From Lantana camara (Eukaryota > Streptophyta > Magnoliopsida > Lamiales > Verbenaceae), in the NCBI GenBank assembly GCA_037501455.1, contig CM074865.1, positions 13,090,501 to 13,154,500 on the forward strand: 64,000 nt of DNA, written 5' to 3'. Both the position numbers and the translations under genes were made by a program. Positions within the stretch are counted from its first letter, which is position 1, and the number at the start of each line of letters is the position of its first letter. Shown here one piece after another: positions 46,728-59,146 of the stretch. The notes under the pieces are model-generated. The model worked only from the letters and a program-made list of their open reading frames with translations, did no database searches and was not told the origin of the DNA.

Positions 46728-47256
46728 AAAAGTATTTTACCCCCAGTGTGATAAAGAATTATCAAACCACCCCCTTATCTAAAATTAAATAGCATCTAAC
46801 CTACTTGTATTATTTTTTAAACACCATATATATTGCCTCCTTTCTAATTTTTCTACGTTGATTAATAGTTTTTTTTTATTCAAATGCCCTCAAATATTTT
46901 AACTCTATTTAGATTTTTTTTTTCCGATTTATTTTTCTTTTTCAGCCAAAAACCCTGACTGAAATAGTTGAAAGGAAGCTAAACGTCGGAAGAAATCTGT
47001 TTGAAAAAACAATCGATTGAAGACAAAAATAGGTAAAATAGAATTTGAACTCATTCATTTAAACATGAAGGATGAATAAAATAGACTTTAAACTAAGAAA
47101 AAATGGAATAAATTACGCAGTCAAAATGACCACTACTATGCGAGGGGTAAATATGCTTCTTTTTTAAAAACATGGGGGGTTATGCTATTTAATTTTTCAG
47201 GAGGAGGTAATTTGATAATTATTTTTTTCACAGGGGGCCGGGAGGTTTTTTCCCCT
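46728..47256. mobile_element. Non-autonomous long-TIR element, probably Mutator-like
   Basis: 46736-46800 (AATTATCAAACCACCCCCTT, TTAAATAGCA) pairs with 47144-47250 in reverse (AATTATCAAATTACCTCCTC, TTAAATAGCA). The ends and target duplication are not certain. A central stretch has no ORF. 46530-46640 beside it is a TATATG/GTGTGT microsatellite. Confidence 0.65.
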
Positions 47257-47856
47257 TTTTTTTCTACATAAAATAAAATGACTCAATTCCATTTCTTAAT
47301 ATTTAATTAAACATATCATAAGGGTAGATGGGAAATTGGGAATATTGGATCAAATTAATGTTAATTATGTTATAGGATATTATAATTTTTATGTGACTTT
47401 GATATGTATTTTAATTGAGAAATCCATGGCATGATGATGAAGTAGTTTGCAATATGATTGAATGATTTGAACGATCTTATTTTTTATCATTAATCTTATT
47501 TATATTAATCTGTTGGAAACTACAATAAAATTCATGTTACTTTTATTAACCACATCACATGAATTAAATATTAAACTATGTACTGTATAATATAATATTG
47601 ACAACTCATATCTGATTTACCAGTTTTTTAAACGAGTTAGGTCATACATATATCACTTAATATTTTTGCTCCGTTTCTTGATTAAACCATCAAATAGACT
47701 TAGATAGACGGACTCGAACACAAATGTGTATTGTTGCATTCAAACTTACGATATAATCTTATGGTTTATTCTAGAACAAAATGTAAAATTATATTTATCA
47801 CCTGTCATATAATTCCCGACGAAATAAGTCTCAATAAAATTTCTAATTAAATATAA

Positions 47857-48737
47857 GGGTTAATTACACTTAATCCTCTCGTATTAGATAGGGTAATTAC
47901 AATTGATATCCTATTTTTAGATATAATTACAGATATCACCCCTCTAAAGTTTATTTATTACACTTAACCCCCAAATTCGCTAAAATTTGATGATGTCAAT
48001 AAAAAATATTTGTGAAAGTCCGAAATTAACCCTGTTGATGTCGCTCAAATTTTTATTACTGATCATGTCCTTGGGGGTTCATTGTAATTTAGTCAATTAA
48101 AATGGGGGTTATGTGTAATTTTATGTTAGATTTTCAATCAGTTTTTTTAATTGAAATTATTTGTTGCAACGTTTACTTGCGTATCTATTAAAACCGTTAT
48201 TTTCATAATTTGAAGTCTATTGAATCGAACATGTGAAATTATACAAATATCAAGGTAGCCACACGTTCGTCACTTCTTATTTCAGTATTTTAGTGCTTGA
48301 CTATTTGGAGAATAGCTATTTAAAACCATGGGAGAGATTAACTATTGATCTGTATATTGTTTGTGAAATCCAATATTTATAGGTTTCAAATTTTATGAAA
48401 ATTATTGTCATATTAGACATAGAAGTAGTCGTTGCAATAGCTAATTTCAACTCAAAAATCTAATTAAAAATTTAACATTAAAAATTGCTCATAATCCCCA
48501 GTTTAATTTACTAAATTACAATGGACCCTCAAGGACATGATCGACAATAAAAACTAGACCGAAGTCGACATGATTAATTTCAGGTTTTCACAAATATTTG
48601 CTGATATCATCAAATTTTTAATGATTTTGGGGATTAAGTGTAATAAACAAACTCAGGTGATGTTTATAATTATATCTAAAATGGGGGTACCAACCGTAAT
48701 TACCCAAAGATAATTTGGGGTTAAAAGACATAAGCCC
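47857..48737. mobile_element. Non-autonomous element with ~270-bp TIRs, probably Mutator-like
   Basis: The left arm (47857-48130) and the inverted right arm (48470-48737) share GGGTAATTAC, TTAGATATAATTA, TTTATTACACTTAA, AATTTGATGAT, AATATTTGTGAAA, GATCATGTCCTTG and CATTGTAATTTAGT in the same order. No clear target duplication or ORF. Confidence 0.78.
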
Positions 48738-48973
48738 ACCAGGCATGTATGTAAAAGAAAACAAATTGATTATGTTTAGTCACTTTTCTATGTGAAAATT
48801 ACACCCTTTCTATTTGGAAAAAAGAAAAAAAGAAAAGTTAGAAACAGAGGACTTCAATATATGCCTACATTTGTCAGAAATGACAATACAAGGGAGGGTA
48901 GAAGCCTATGATGCACGAACACGGATACGGCGACACGGACACGACACGACACGAAACAAGGGAGGGTAGAAGC

Positions 48974-49148
48974 CTATGATGCACGAACACGGATACGGCG
49001 ACACGGACACGACACGACACGACACGGATACGGCGACAGGAATTTTTTCTTGAATTTCTCACGTAAGGAGTGTCGGACACGGTGTCGGATACGAGTGTCC
49101 GACACGACACGGCAAAATGATATTTTTAGAAATGTCCGTGCATCATAG
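48974..49148. mobile_element. hAT-type MITE, copy C, with a 68-bp tandem duplication at its left end
   Basis: CTATGATGCACGAACAC and GTCCGTGCATCATAG ends; 8-bp duplication GTAGAAGC at 48966-48973 and 49149-49156. The sequence from about 48888 (ACAAGGGAGGGTAGAAGC plus the first part of the MITE) is repeated at 48956, so one extra partial MITE end and one extra GTAGAAGC (48898-48905) precede it. Confidence 0.9.
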
Positions 49149-49156
49149 GTAGAAGC

Positions 49157-51017
49157 TATGTATCCCCATAACAGAAAGAATCCAGTTAAGGCAAAGAATA
49201 AGATATTAATCCCACCTGTCGCCAAGAACACTCTTTCAAACCTAAAAATAACAAATACCCCAATGAGAGAGGTAAAAATTACCCCAAACACGCACAAAAA
49301 ATCTGCAGACGCTTAAACTCAAAAGAAGCCAGAAGAAGTGTACAAACAAAGGACAGGTTCTTGGCGTCCAGAGACGAAAACCACAACAAAAAGGAAAGAA
49401 ATTTTATTTTCCTTTTGCTTTCTGGGATTTCTTCCTATTCCACCCCACCCCACCCCACCCGGTGTTGGAGTAAGAGTTGAAAAACAGGCACGTTTGACAG
49501 GTAAAGGAGGCCATTTGGTAACAGGAAAAACACATGACCCATAATAATTGACGCAATCTGTAAAAAATTTTGTTGTGCATTTTTTACCAAAGAAGAGATT
49601 TTTATAATGGGTTTTCCAATCCTATCACTGGAGGAAACTGCTGGGTGATTGACCATTTCATTTATAAGCAATTAATGAAAAAGATTGAATAAAGGTTTCT
49701 CCTTTTTATTATTTTGTTCGAGTTCTCTGTTTTCTTGTCTGTGCTGTGCGCGTAGAGGCGTGAAATGTGGCCCTTGTGGCTTATTGGTGGGGTGTTTTGA
49801 GTAAATTAAAGATTACTGTCCTCATTAATCCCTCCACCCATCTCTCCAATTTTTATTTTTTTCTCACACCACACCACCCACCAATTTCATTCTCATTTCA
49901 TACCTCTGTTTCTTTCTTTCTCATCTTAATCAACGCCTTCTTTCTCTCTGTTTTTCCAGTTTGAGGTTTGTGTTGGTTTCTCAGTTTTGTTTCTCCATTT
50001 CTAAGAGGGTGGGCTGGGGTGGGGAAGTTTTTGATCATTTTTTGAAGTTTCTTTTCTATTGATAAGAAGTTTGTTTTAATGTCTGTTCTTGCTGTTTTCA
50101 GATCTTGACTTTGGATCTACCGCTCCATATGCTGCTCTTTTGCTGGTAAAATTCTCAGATTGTATGCTATATTAGCTGTTTTCCTTTTTCCTTTTGTGTT
50201 CTGTTTTTGAGTTCAAAATTTGATATTCTCAGCTGTTTTCCTCCATCTTTGTTCAGGGATTCATTTGTCGCCTTGTGTCTAAGCGTCTTTCCCTTTTTTT
50301 CCCTAAATTTATGTTAATTTTGTCAAATTTCTTGGATGGGTTTAGGCGTTTAGCTTCATCTTTTCTCCTTTTCTCTTTTCTTGGGGAATTTTTAAAAAAA
50401 AGTTTCTAAATTTTCTAGTTTTAGTGAAAACCCATCTGGTATTCATCTTTTCCCTCAAAACATAGTTTGACGTTCGTGTCGTCGATTCATGATTGAATTT
50501 TTTCCCAAATTCAACACTGTATTTACAGGTTTGATTTTCTTTTTCTTTAGCATCAATATAGGTTCATATTTCATCTTAGAAGAACTATGATTAGCTTAAA
50601 TTTCTGGTCTATTCATTTGCAATACTGGTGTCTGTGACTACATTGAATGTTTAACTGGTGATCAAAAGAGTAGAAATTTTCAAGATTTAGCTCATTTTAT
50701 TGTGTATGTGCCTCTCTTTTTTCTGCTATGTTTAGCTTTAATACAAGGTGCTGTTTGGTTGTTGCTTCTAGTTCGCTTTGCTTTGGTGTAAAATTAATGC
50801 TTAGTTGTTGAGCTTTTGGAAAAACCTTTGTTTGGCTTGTGCTTAGAGATGATAATAAACTATAATGTAAATTGCTTAAAGCTTTAGCCTTCATGTTTAT
50901 TTAACCAAGTCAAGAATCTGAATTTTTCATGCTATAATATGTAATGCTTACAGATTTGCTGAAGAACAGGCTCCTGGAAATTACTTATATTTCAATATAA
51001 ATTCAACTTCAGCCCTC
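49157..51017 (+). promoter_or_regulatory. Promoter and 5' UTR region of the RING E3 ligase gene
   Basis: 49440-49462 is a CCCCA-type microsatellite. 49830-49965 is strongly pyrimidine-rich, typical of a plant 5' leader. One or more 5' UTR introns are likely between about 49970 and 51000, because the coding start at 51018 follows an acceptor-like context. Exact transcription start and splice sites were not resolved. Confidence 0.45.
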
Positions 51018-54000
51018 ATGCAAGGGCACAAGAGTTCCATTACCACCTTGCCTGAAAATCTAGGCTTCGATCATGGCTCCACATCAACAGATACTGCAAT
51101 AGATTCCCAAATGCCCTGGAACACTATGCAGGCTTCTTCACTAAATCATCTACCAGACTATGAGGGGTTAAACAGTGAATGGAATTTAGGAGAAACTAGT
51201 TCCAGTCCCACACATACTCAAGTTGACCATGACGAAAGAAAACGAGAGCACATATGGAGCATACATCAATGTGAGCCGTCCGATCTTCTTTCTTTGGATA
51301 ATCCTGATGTAGACACGAATCTCAATCGGACAGCAAATGGGCCTGATGCTCTTCCTCAAGATCTTAACATAGCTATTGGATCATCAAACGAACAGATTCC
51401 ATCTGCAGGTAATTCGTCCAATTCTTACATGGAGGAAAGCGAAGAAGACAGGGCAAATTGTTCTCACGATGGCCGGCGCATTTCATGCAAGAGAAAAGCA
51501 CTACACATAGGGCAGTCTTCTGGAGCAGGAAGCTCAGGTTGTGCTCAAATTGCTGAAAGCAGTATTGGAACCCCAACCCAAGTAGAAAACACCACTGTCA
51601 TTAATAACGGACCGGAGCAGGCAAATCCTAGGCTTAGGCTCGGTGTAGGAAGACCTGCTTCTACTAGTCCTATCTCTTTGCCTTCCAGAGGAAATGGTGA
51701 AGGTTCTAGAAGGAATTTCCGCTTGCGCTTCAATGGGTCCCACCAGCAGCAAGATCGCATTCCTGTAAATTCAATTATTCCAAATGCAGCTGATGACGTC
51801 AGAAATGTAGATTCTTCTTCATCTTCTCGTCATTCATCAAGATTAATGCTTCGTAATCATATGGTTGATGTTAATCCAGCTGAAAATGAGATCCCTTCTG
51901 TGCGTAGAAATCATCATTCCAGGTGGAGTGGAGCATCTAGCTCAAGAACTAGTAGTTCATCCATGGAGAGGGATCCGATGCTTTATGAAGAATCTTTATC
52001 AAGAAGTATCCCGAGAAGCATTTCAGAACACCCTATGTTTGTTCCTGCTAGTGAGATGGGAGGTTCGTCGCAACAACCGACAAATTGGAGCTTGCCAGGT
52101 GGCAGTAACCCCGTTGCTGGAAATGTCGGGTCTGGTTCTCGTGCTAGCTCAGCATCTGGGCTCAATTCCTCTGCACCTGCTTGGTCTCATAGGAATTGTC
52201 CCCCTTACCCTCGCAGGCTATCCGAAATTGTGAGAAGATCTTTGGCTGGAGTTACGGAATCTGGAGGGCAGAGTGGTAATTATGCTATGAGATCGGGTTC
52301 GTCTGCTGAGGTGACGCTTCATTCAGGTAGTCCTGGTCAGCATATGTCGAACTCGAGGGCAGCTTTGTTGGAGAGACATCTTGATGGTGCCTTTGGAATA
52401 CCTTATTCATTTCGAGGTTTGGCTGCTGCTGCTGAAGGAAGAAGCAGCATAATGTCTGAGGTATATCTGTTTAATTACAGATGGGGACGATTACACCGAC
52501 TTATCCTAACATTAGGCCTAATTGAACAAGCTTTGTTCTGAGGCTTGAGTAATTACAAAAACTACACCTATCACACTTGCATTCTCATGAGGATTGGCAT
52601 ATCGCATGCTATTTTACTCATGAATTTAAAATCAAATATTGACAGTAAGTCCCAAAGGGCAAATTAAGCTATTTATAAAAATTTAGAGATGCAGTCCCCA
52701 AAATTGATCAATCCATATGTAATTTAAATATTCAAACATAATGTTTTTGTAATTTCTCGAAACTGGGGATAGTTTGTGTAGTTAGGTCGAACCTCACGGG
52801 TATGCGAGTGTAATAATAATCCCTGAAAGATTTTGTCTTTACTCATGCTTATTTGATTGCATCAATTTTGAAGTTTTTCTTTCTTTCTTTTTTTTTTTTT
52901 TTTGTCATTTTAGCAGATTCGCCATGTCTTGGATCTCATGCGGAGGGGAGAAGGCTTGAGGTTTGAGGTTAGCTTTTACTGTTTTCGAAGTCCAATATTA
53001 CTAGAGTTAGGGCTGTAAATAGATATCCGAAAATCCGATATCCGTTCGCATCCGAATTCGTTTAAAGAGGATATTATCCGTATCCGTTCAAAGAGGATAT
53101 TATCCGTATCCGATTATAGACATCCGAATTATAAACGGGTAAGGATATGGTAATGACACATCCGATCCGTTTATACATCCGTTAGATATATCTGTTATCC
53201 GTAATTCGTATCCGATAACATATATATCTATATATGTTTTATACCTTGATGAAACATATATTAATTTATACATTATATAATTATTTGCGAATTATAAAAA
53301 AAAATAACAATAAACGTATATCATATTATTTGTAATAATAAACTCCATTAATTGTTGTAAACATATATTATAAATTATATATTATACTTATGAGTTAATG
53401 TGTATAGATTTAATAGATTTATAATTAGTTGTATTAATATTTAATTGTGTTATGAAATTTCAATCTATTATTTTTTATTAAAAAATATAGGTAAAACAGA
53501 TAAACGGATTCGAATTCGGATATCGGATAACTCACTAATCGGATATCCTCACGGATACGGATAATCCGATATTCGGATAATATCCGTCGAATTCGGATAC
53601 AGATAGCATTTTCATTATCCGTCGGATAACGGATACGGATTCGGATAGCGGATATGCTAAACGGATTCGGATTCGGATTCGGATTCGGATACTGCACATC
53701 CGTTCCGTTTATTATCCGTTTACACCCCTAACTAGAGTTGGGATTAACTGTATATATTTACCAAAACCTATGGGCATCATTGGTGGTGTTCAACAAAATT
53801 TTCTGCTTGTGTGCTAGGACGTGATGTTTCTTGATCACTCGGTCTTTTTCGGGATGGCCGATATGCACGACCGACATCGCGACATGCGATTGGATGTAGA
53901 CAACATGTCTTATGAGGTTAAAACCCAGCATCCCTTCTCTGCATTTCTCCTCATGTTTACTTCCTCCTTCCAAATTGCAAAATTCCATTTCATCTACTTC

Positions 54001-54371
54001 CAGGAGCTGTTGGCCCTGGAGGAGCGCATTGGAAACGTGTGCACCGGATTGAGCGAAGACATAATAACGAGTCGTTTGAAGCAACACAAATATGTGGACA
54101 GAAGGGCCGAAGATCAAGCCGAGATCGAGCCGTGCAGCATCTGTCGAGTACGGACTTTTCATCTCCCTCTTGAAATGCCGTAAAATCTTAAAAAAACAAG
54201 AATTTTTTTCACTAAGATTTCATGTGGTGTTTGATGCAGGAGGAATATAACGATGGAGAAGATCTTGGAAGCCTGGAGTGTGGCCATGATTTCCACAAAG
54301 ACTGTATCAAACAATGGCTCATGCACAAAAACTTGTGCCCCATTTGCAAAACGGCAGGACTCACAACATAA
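51018..54371 (+). CDS. RING-H2 E3 ubiquitin ligase, MBR/HIP1/RHG1A-like (5 coding exons, intact)
   Basis: An E3 ligase that should pass ubiquitin from an E2 to a substrate. Coding exons: 51018-52460, 52917-52967, 53818-53916, 54004-54147 and 54240-54371, all phase 0, 622 aa. The first exon encodes a long Ser/Asn-rich, mostly disordered region beginning MQGHKSS...FDHGS, as in MBR1/MBR2 and HIP1 proteins. The family's conserved block follows (LDLMRRGEGLRFEDVMFLDH, DMRLDVDNMSYEELLALEER). The C-terminal RING-H2 has C575, C578, C593, H595, H598, C601, C611 and C614, the C3H2C3 order. MBR relatives in Arabidopsis act on a Mediator subunit in flowering control; the target here is unknown. Intron 2 holds a ~720-bp hAT-like element, and the acceptor of intron 1 is a tandem TAGCAG. 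Confidence 0.93.
53009..53731. mobile_element. hAT-like palindromic element in an intron of the E3 ligase gene
   Basis: Starts AGGGCTGTAAAT and ends ATTTACACCCCTA-like (TTTACACCCCTA), flanked by CTAGAGTT at 53001-53008 and 53732-53739. Both ends are rich in ATCCG/CGGAT repeats in inverted order (TATCCGTATCC left, GGATACGGATTCGG right). The middle is AT-rich. No coding capacity. Confidence 0.85.
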
Positions 54372-57300
54372 AACGGCGGCAAGCTCGGGAACAGTAATCC
54401 CATCAGCTGGGGTGATCGGAGCACAGGCACAGCTGCTAACAGCCTCAGGAAACATAGTGGCTCTGTTCTTCTCACCTCCATAAACATTTTAAAAAGGAAA
54501 ATTAATTATTATGATATTCTTATGTGGAAGAAAAAAGAAAAGTTATCTTTTATTATTATTATTGTTATTTTTATTATTTTTGAAGTGAAAGCGATAATTA
54601 GGCGACAATTGCATTATAATGGAAATTTATTAATTTAACTATTTTTATTCGATTATTCTTCTATTTTTCACATTTGTTCTTGGTCATATAGTTTTTTATT
54701 TGTTCTTTTTTAAAAAAATTTATCCCAAAATTGAGGCAATTAAGCAGAGCTATTGATCAGTTGGGATGCTTGCACCTATATGGAACCTTTACGATGTTAA
54801 ATATGAAGTAATTTGTAGGGTTTGGGATGATTGCACCTATATCGAACGTTTGAGATGTTTAAATATGAGCAAATTTGTTCCTATATCGAACATTTTCAAT
54901 GTTTAAATATGAACTAATTTGTAGGGTTTGGGATGATTGTTCCTATATCGAACATCTGCTATTATGTTTAAATATGAACTAATTTGTAGGGGCTCGAAAC
55001 CCTTTTTATATTTTTTAAATTCATCCAAATTAAACCACCTTGAATTTTCCTAGTGTTTAATAATGAAAGGGTGTCTAAAGCAAAGCTTACAAATGGGAAT
55101 GATCATTGATTGGGGCTGAAAAAGAAATAATTAAATTAAAATAATTAGAAATGCCTTTAGTGTTAAAGTTGAGTTATCAATTTTGTCATCCATCTTGTGT
55201 CTCATATGCGATTGCATTATTGGTGTCTGACCAGTTTGGTATTAATATTCCAAGGCACGTCATCCATACTCCAATATTTCAAACCCTAAGGAGATTTTCT
55301 TGGGACCCTTATTTCATAAACTATTGGATGATCTATCTTGGTGATATCGCACATAAGTTCGTCATAACAATTAGGCCATAAGGCGATAAAGTATGGTGTG
55401 AAATGAGATGATTCCAATTAAGTGGTTCATACCAAGATATTCTTGAGTTAAAAAGGCGTATGTACGAGCTTAATTAATTTATTTTGTCTAAAATGATTTG
55501 ACTAGGTTTTTATGGCTACGGAATCTCGATGAGAGATGAAGTCATTTATTTACTTTAACTTTGATCGTAATTCATTCAATATCGAATTTGTATTGATTTG
55601 TCATCATCCGTTAATAGAAAACATAATATATCATCATCTGAGTTTTTTGAATTGCTTTCACACGAATTCTTTCTCATTTTGTTTTGGCAGTTTGGACATA
55701 TTTTAAGAGTGTATTGCTCGTAATTTGTATTAACCTAATTTCGTAGATAGAAACTCAAGATTGTTAGGAAATTTGAGTGAGTGGCGAAGCGGAAATGGCT
55801 TTAGAAACTTATAGATCTTTTCACCCTGAAACATATAAAATCATGACACTTGACCCCCTTCTATTGTGTCACTTTTAAGGTTTTGTTTTTTGTTTGTCCT
55901 TTCGGTGATTTGACAATCACAACTATGAATTATAGGGGTGAAAATGCAGATGGCAAAGGTTTGATAAACATCTAGAAAAGCGCAAGAGCTCTCATACGTA
56001 TCGTCCATCTAATTTGGCCCATCTATCTATTTAGGGTTAGAGTCTTCTGTTTTATCGTACGTAACAATCCACCCAAAAATGGGCCTAAAGTCTCTCCAGT
56101 TTAGGCTTTCTGCTACAGGATAACTGCAGTCATGTGTTTGCCTTTCCATCTTTTCTGTTCTTTCCTTCTTCGCGAAACAATGAGTTCATTCCCAATACTC
56201 TTGATTTATTACTTCAACAACTTTCTAAGGTAAATAAATAATCATACAATTGGTTTACTAAATTAATATTATTGAAAATAATGATTGAAATTATTATTCT
56301 ACTGTGAAAAATTACGATTAGTATTCAATTTTATTTATATACTCAAACCAATTAATGATTTTGAAACTTAGGTCTTTCATATTATGGAAAGAAGAAATAT
56401 TTAGATCCATTATTATCCTATCATTGATCGTGTTGGAACCTGGTATGTGGATTTAGCAAGTTGACCGATCGCATGACTACTAAAAAATTTATAATAATGG
56501 GAGCTCTCGACTTGGAAGTTGTTAAAGGAGTAAACGTGAGCTTACTAAGATAAGTTGGGTAAAACTGAGATTATATTCAGTGTTGATATTTTCACACTCA
56601 AATCAGTAAATCGTTCGAGAAAAGAGAAAGAGTAAAAAATTTTTTTGAACAAACCAATAGATGTACCTACTAATTGATATATAAGTATTTATGGTATGAG
56701 TCTTTGTATATGAGATAAGTACACGCAATCAAAGTGCATTAAATGCACCTATAATGATCAATGACACGTAATATTGACTATCTCGTATTTTTATTAAGAA
56801 AAATTTGCAAAATATCTCAGCATTTGATGCTAAATTTAAGAAAATCGCAAACATTTAATGTAGATAGTGCATAATTCTTTAGTTGATCATTGATCATCGG
56901 ATCGAGAGACTTTGTGGTGGAGGTCCATTATGCTCAATCGGGACATGACTACTCAAACAATACAATCTGAATATCCATATTTCGAGGCCTAGATCATACC
57001 ACGTGAAGCTAGTTGTCCAATCTATGCGCAGTCATGTAAACCATAGTTTCATAGGGTTAAATGTAATTTCCAATCTTCTCTAATTTGATAAGCACTAGCC
57101 TATAAGGGACAATGAAAACTTCTTAAAGGCACTGATATTTAGTTTCCACCTATACATTAATGATCAATATTTTATCATATTTTCCATCTCTTTGATACAA
57201 AATCTTCGTAGATAATTAGTGTCGGGAGCTCCACCCGAATTAGACGAATCACTTCTTAATAATTTGAGAGTCATTTTATAGCAAGTAATATTAAAATTTT

Positions 57301-57777
57301 ATGATCTCCACCGATATATACATATGTTAGCATTCGACTCGAAATTCATAAAATAAATAAAGAATAATTGATTTAATCTTTTTTTTTTCCCCTCGATGTA
57401 TTATTATTGTAACCTAGAATTTAAGAGATAGCTTGATATCTCAAAAGATTTGTACTTATAAATTAGAGTTCAGGTTCATCTAGTCTTTTATCTCAATTAT
57501 GTAAACTGATTTTCATCTAATTTGATAAGATTTATTCTTATCCTGAGAGATGGTCTTTCTATTGTGGAATTTATTTCTAACACATTCTAATTCTTCCTCA
57601 TTTCTATTGTTCTTATGACTTGAGAGCTCATTTGCTGATTAGCTCGTCATTTCACGCCTAACGAATTCAGAATGTTCATTTGAAACCGATATATTGAGTC
57701 AAAAGACTTAATCCAACAAGTTGAACCCCGACCATAAGTATATATATATAATTTTGAAAACATGGTGTTATAATATT
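54372..57777. other. Intergenic DNA after the E3 ligase gene
   Basis: 54372-54600 is probably 3' UTR. 54740-54990 is a tandem repeat (next entry). The remaining sequence is AT-rich and holds no supportable gene; the plus-strand frame at 55151-55381 has no recognisable motif. Confidence 0.5.
54760..54990. repeat. Imperfect ~75-bp tandem repeat, about three copies
   Basis: Each unit contains CCTATATCGAAC, GTTTAAATATGA and ATTTGTAGGGTTTGGGATGA, with internal deletions in one copy. Confidence 0.75.
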
Positions 57778-57786
57778 TTTAATTTA

Positions 57787-58040
57787 GGGTGAATATCTTT
57801 TTTCACTTCAACTTTATTATTCAATTTTTAAAATTTACATTTTAGTACTCAACTTTTGAATTTTATTGCACTTAAGTGTCCTATTTTAAATCCAGCCAAT
57901 AATAAAATGACACGTGTTATTTTCTTATTGGTCAGGGGCACTAAAGTGTAACAAAATTCAAAGATTGAGTACTAAAGTATAAAATTTTAAAGATTGAATA
58001 TTAAAGTGCAACACACACCAAGAGGTGAAAAAAAAAACCC
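57787..58040. mobile_element. Palindromic MITE, 254 bp, Mutator-like
   Basis: The 9-bp duplication TTTAATTTA lies at 57778-57786 and 58041-58049. The left half (TTTAGTACTCAACTTTTGAA) and the inverted right half (TTTAGTACTCAATCTTTGAA) pair almost over the whole element, around a centre near CACGTGTTATT. Confidence 0.88.
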
Positions 58041-58073
58041 TTTAATTTATACTTGGTTCTATTACTGTATAGC

Positions 58074-59097
58074 TGTAAGCCCCTTCGGGTGTTGGGTGCC
58101 TTGGACTAGGCGGATGGCTAGGAAAGGCACAAAAAGGGTGCTTGGGTCACTAAGCACCATGATGGAAAATACTTTGGCTTGGAAGCAAAGTGAGTTGTCC
58201 CGGAACGGATTATGAGTATAATGCAAGGTTGCGGGATTGGTCCGAGGAAGCTGGGCATCGGGCATGGACTTGCACAAATGATGGGCAAAATTGGCTAAGC
58301 GTCGGAAGCTTGTGCGAGATGGTGCGCACAAAGGGGCTGACTGGCGGAAGGTTGCGGGAAGCTGGCGTGCCGGGCAAGTGCCGCGCGCAGCGTGCGAGTG
58401 CTGTGCGCGCACAAGGCGGGAATGCTATGCGGGATGACGAGGCGGACGCGCGCGCATGCGGGCAAGGTTGAAAATTGAGCGGGAACGGTTACAAAGGCGG
58501 GAACGGTTATATTGAGCGGTTACGCCTTTGAGGCGCCGAAAATTCAAAAGAAAAGCTTGCCCAAGGGAGCTGCGCGCGGATGGCCTCATAACCGCCACTT
58601 TAGTGGGCTAAGTGGGCGGTTACTCCCACTAAAGGCTGCCAGATTTGACCATAACCGCCCGGACAGGTGTCAGCACCTTAGATAGTCGGTTTTGCCTAGC
58701 TGATTGGGTTGTAATCAACTATAAATATGTGAGTGCTTTGATTTGCACGAGGGGAGTGAGAATTTGTGTGCAAGCTGAGCTATTTCCTTGTATTATTGTT
58801 TGGAAAAATAATAAAAGGTTGGGAAGAGCCGGGACTTTCCCGTATATCGTGTGTTATTTCAATTCTGCAAGTGTGAGTGAGTCTTTGCTTGTTGAGTTGA
58901 TTCTAAAACGTGAGTTGGCTTGGTGCTTGAACAATTCTACTCAAATTCTAGCACAAGTTAACGAGTGTGGGAAAAATTAAGGGAAACACGAGTGAACTTG
59001 TGAGTTGGGAAGGGCTGAGGGATTTTGTGTGGAAATCCTGCCGCACGGAAGGATTTCAGAGGTGAAAAATTCGTAATCTGACTTCCACCCCGTGAAA
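58074..59097 (+). repeat. 5' LTR of the TR-GAG element
   Basis: Begins TGTAAGCCCCTTCGGG. It contains CG-rich text with CGCGCG runs near 58380-58460 and repeated GCGGGAACGGTTA motifs near 58480. It ends CCCCGTGAAA, that is, TG...AA in place of TG...CA. The open frame at 58645-58980 also occurs in the other LTR and is not taken as a gene. Confidence 0.88.
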
Positions 59098-59099
59098 AG

Positions 59100-59112
59100 T
59101 GGTATCAGAGCC
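59100..59112 (+). other. Primer binding site, initiator tRNA-Met type
   Basis: TGGTATCAGAGCC, two bases after the 5' LTR, matches the usual plant initiator Met tRNA primer site. Confidence 0.92.
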
Positions 59113-59146
59113 CCGTTTACGGGTTCTGATCCGAAAATTCGAGGCT

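Noticed and set aside
46459..46765. Overlapping ORFs on both strands near 46.5 kb
   Set aside because: They run through a TATATG/GTGTGT microsatellite and have low-complexity products.
49338..49544. 68-codon ORF before the E3 ligase gene
   Set aside because: Overlaps a CCCCA microsatellite and likely promoter sequence; no recognisable motif.
55151..55381. 76-codon ORF in the intergenic region
   Set aside because: No motif, no splice context and ordinary AT-rich composition; fits chance.
58062..58412. Minus-strand Arg/Pro-rich ORF, repeated at 61173-61592
   Set aside because: LTR sequence again; composition follows the GC-rich tract.
58645..58980. 111-codon ORF, also found at 61772-62107
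   Set aside because: It lies inside both LTRs of the TR-GAG element and is duplicated only because the LTRs are.
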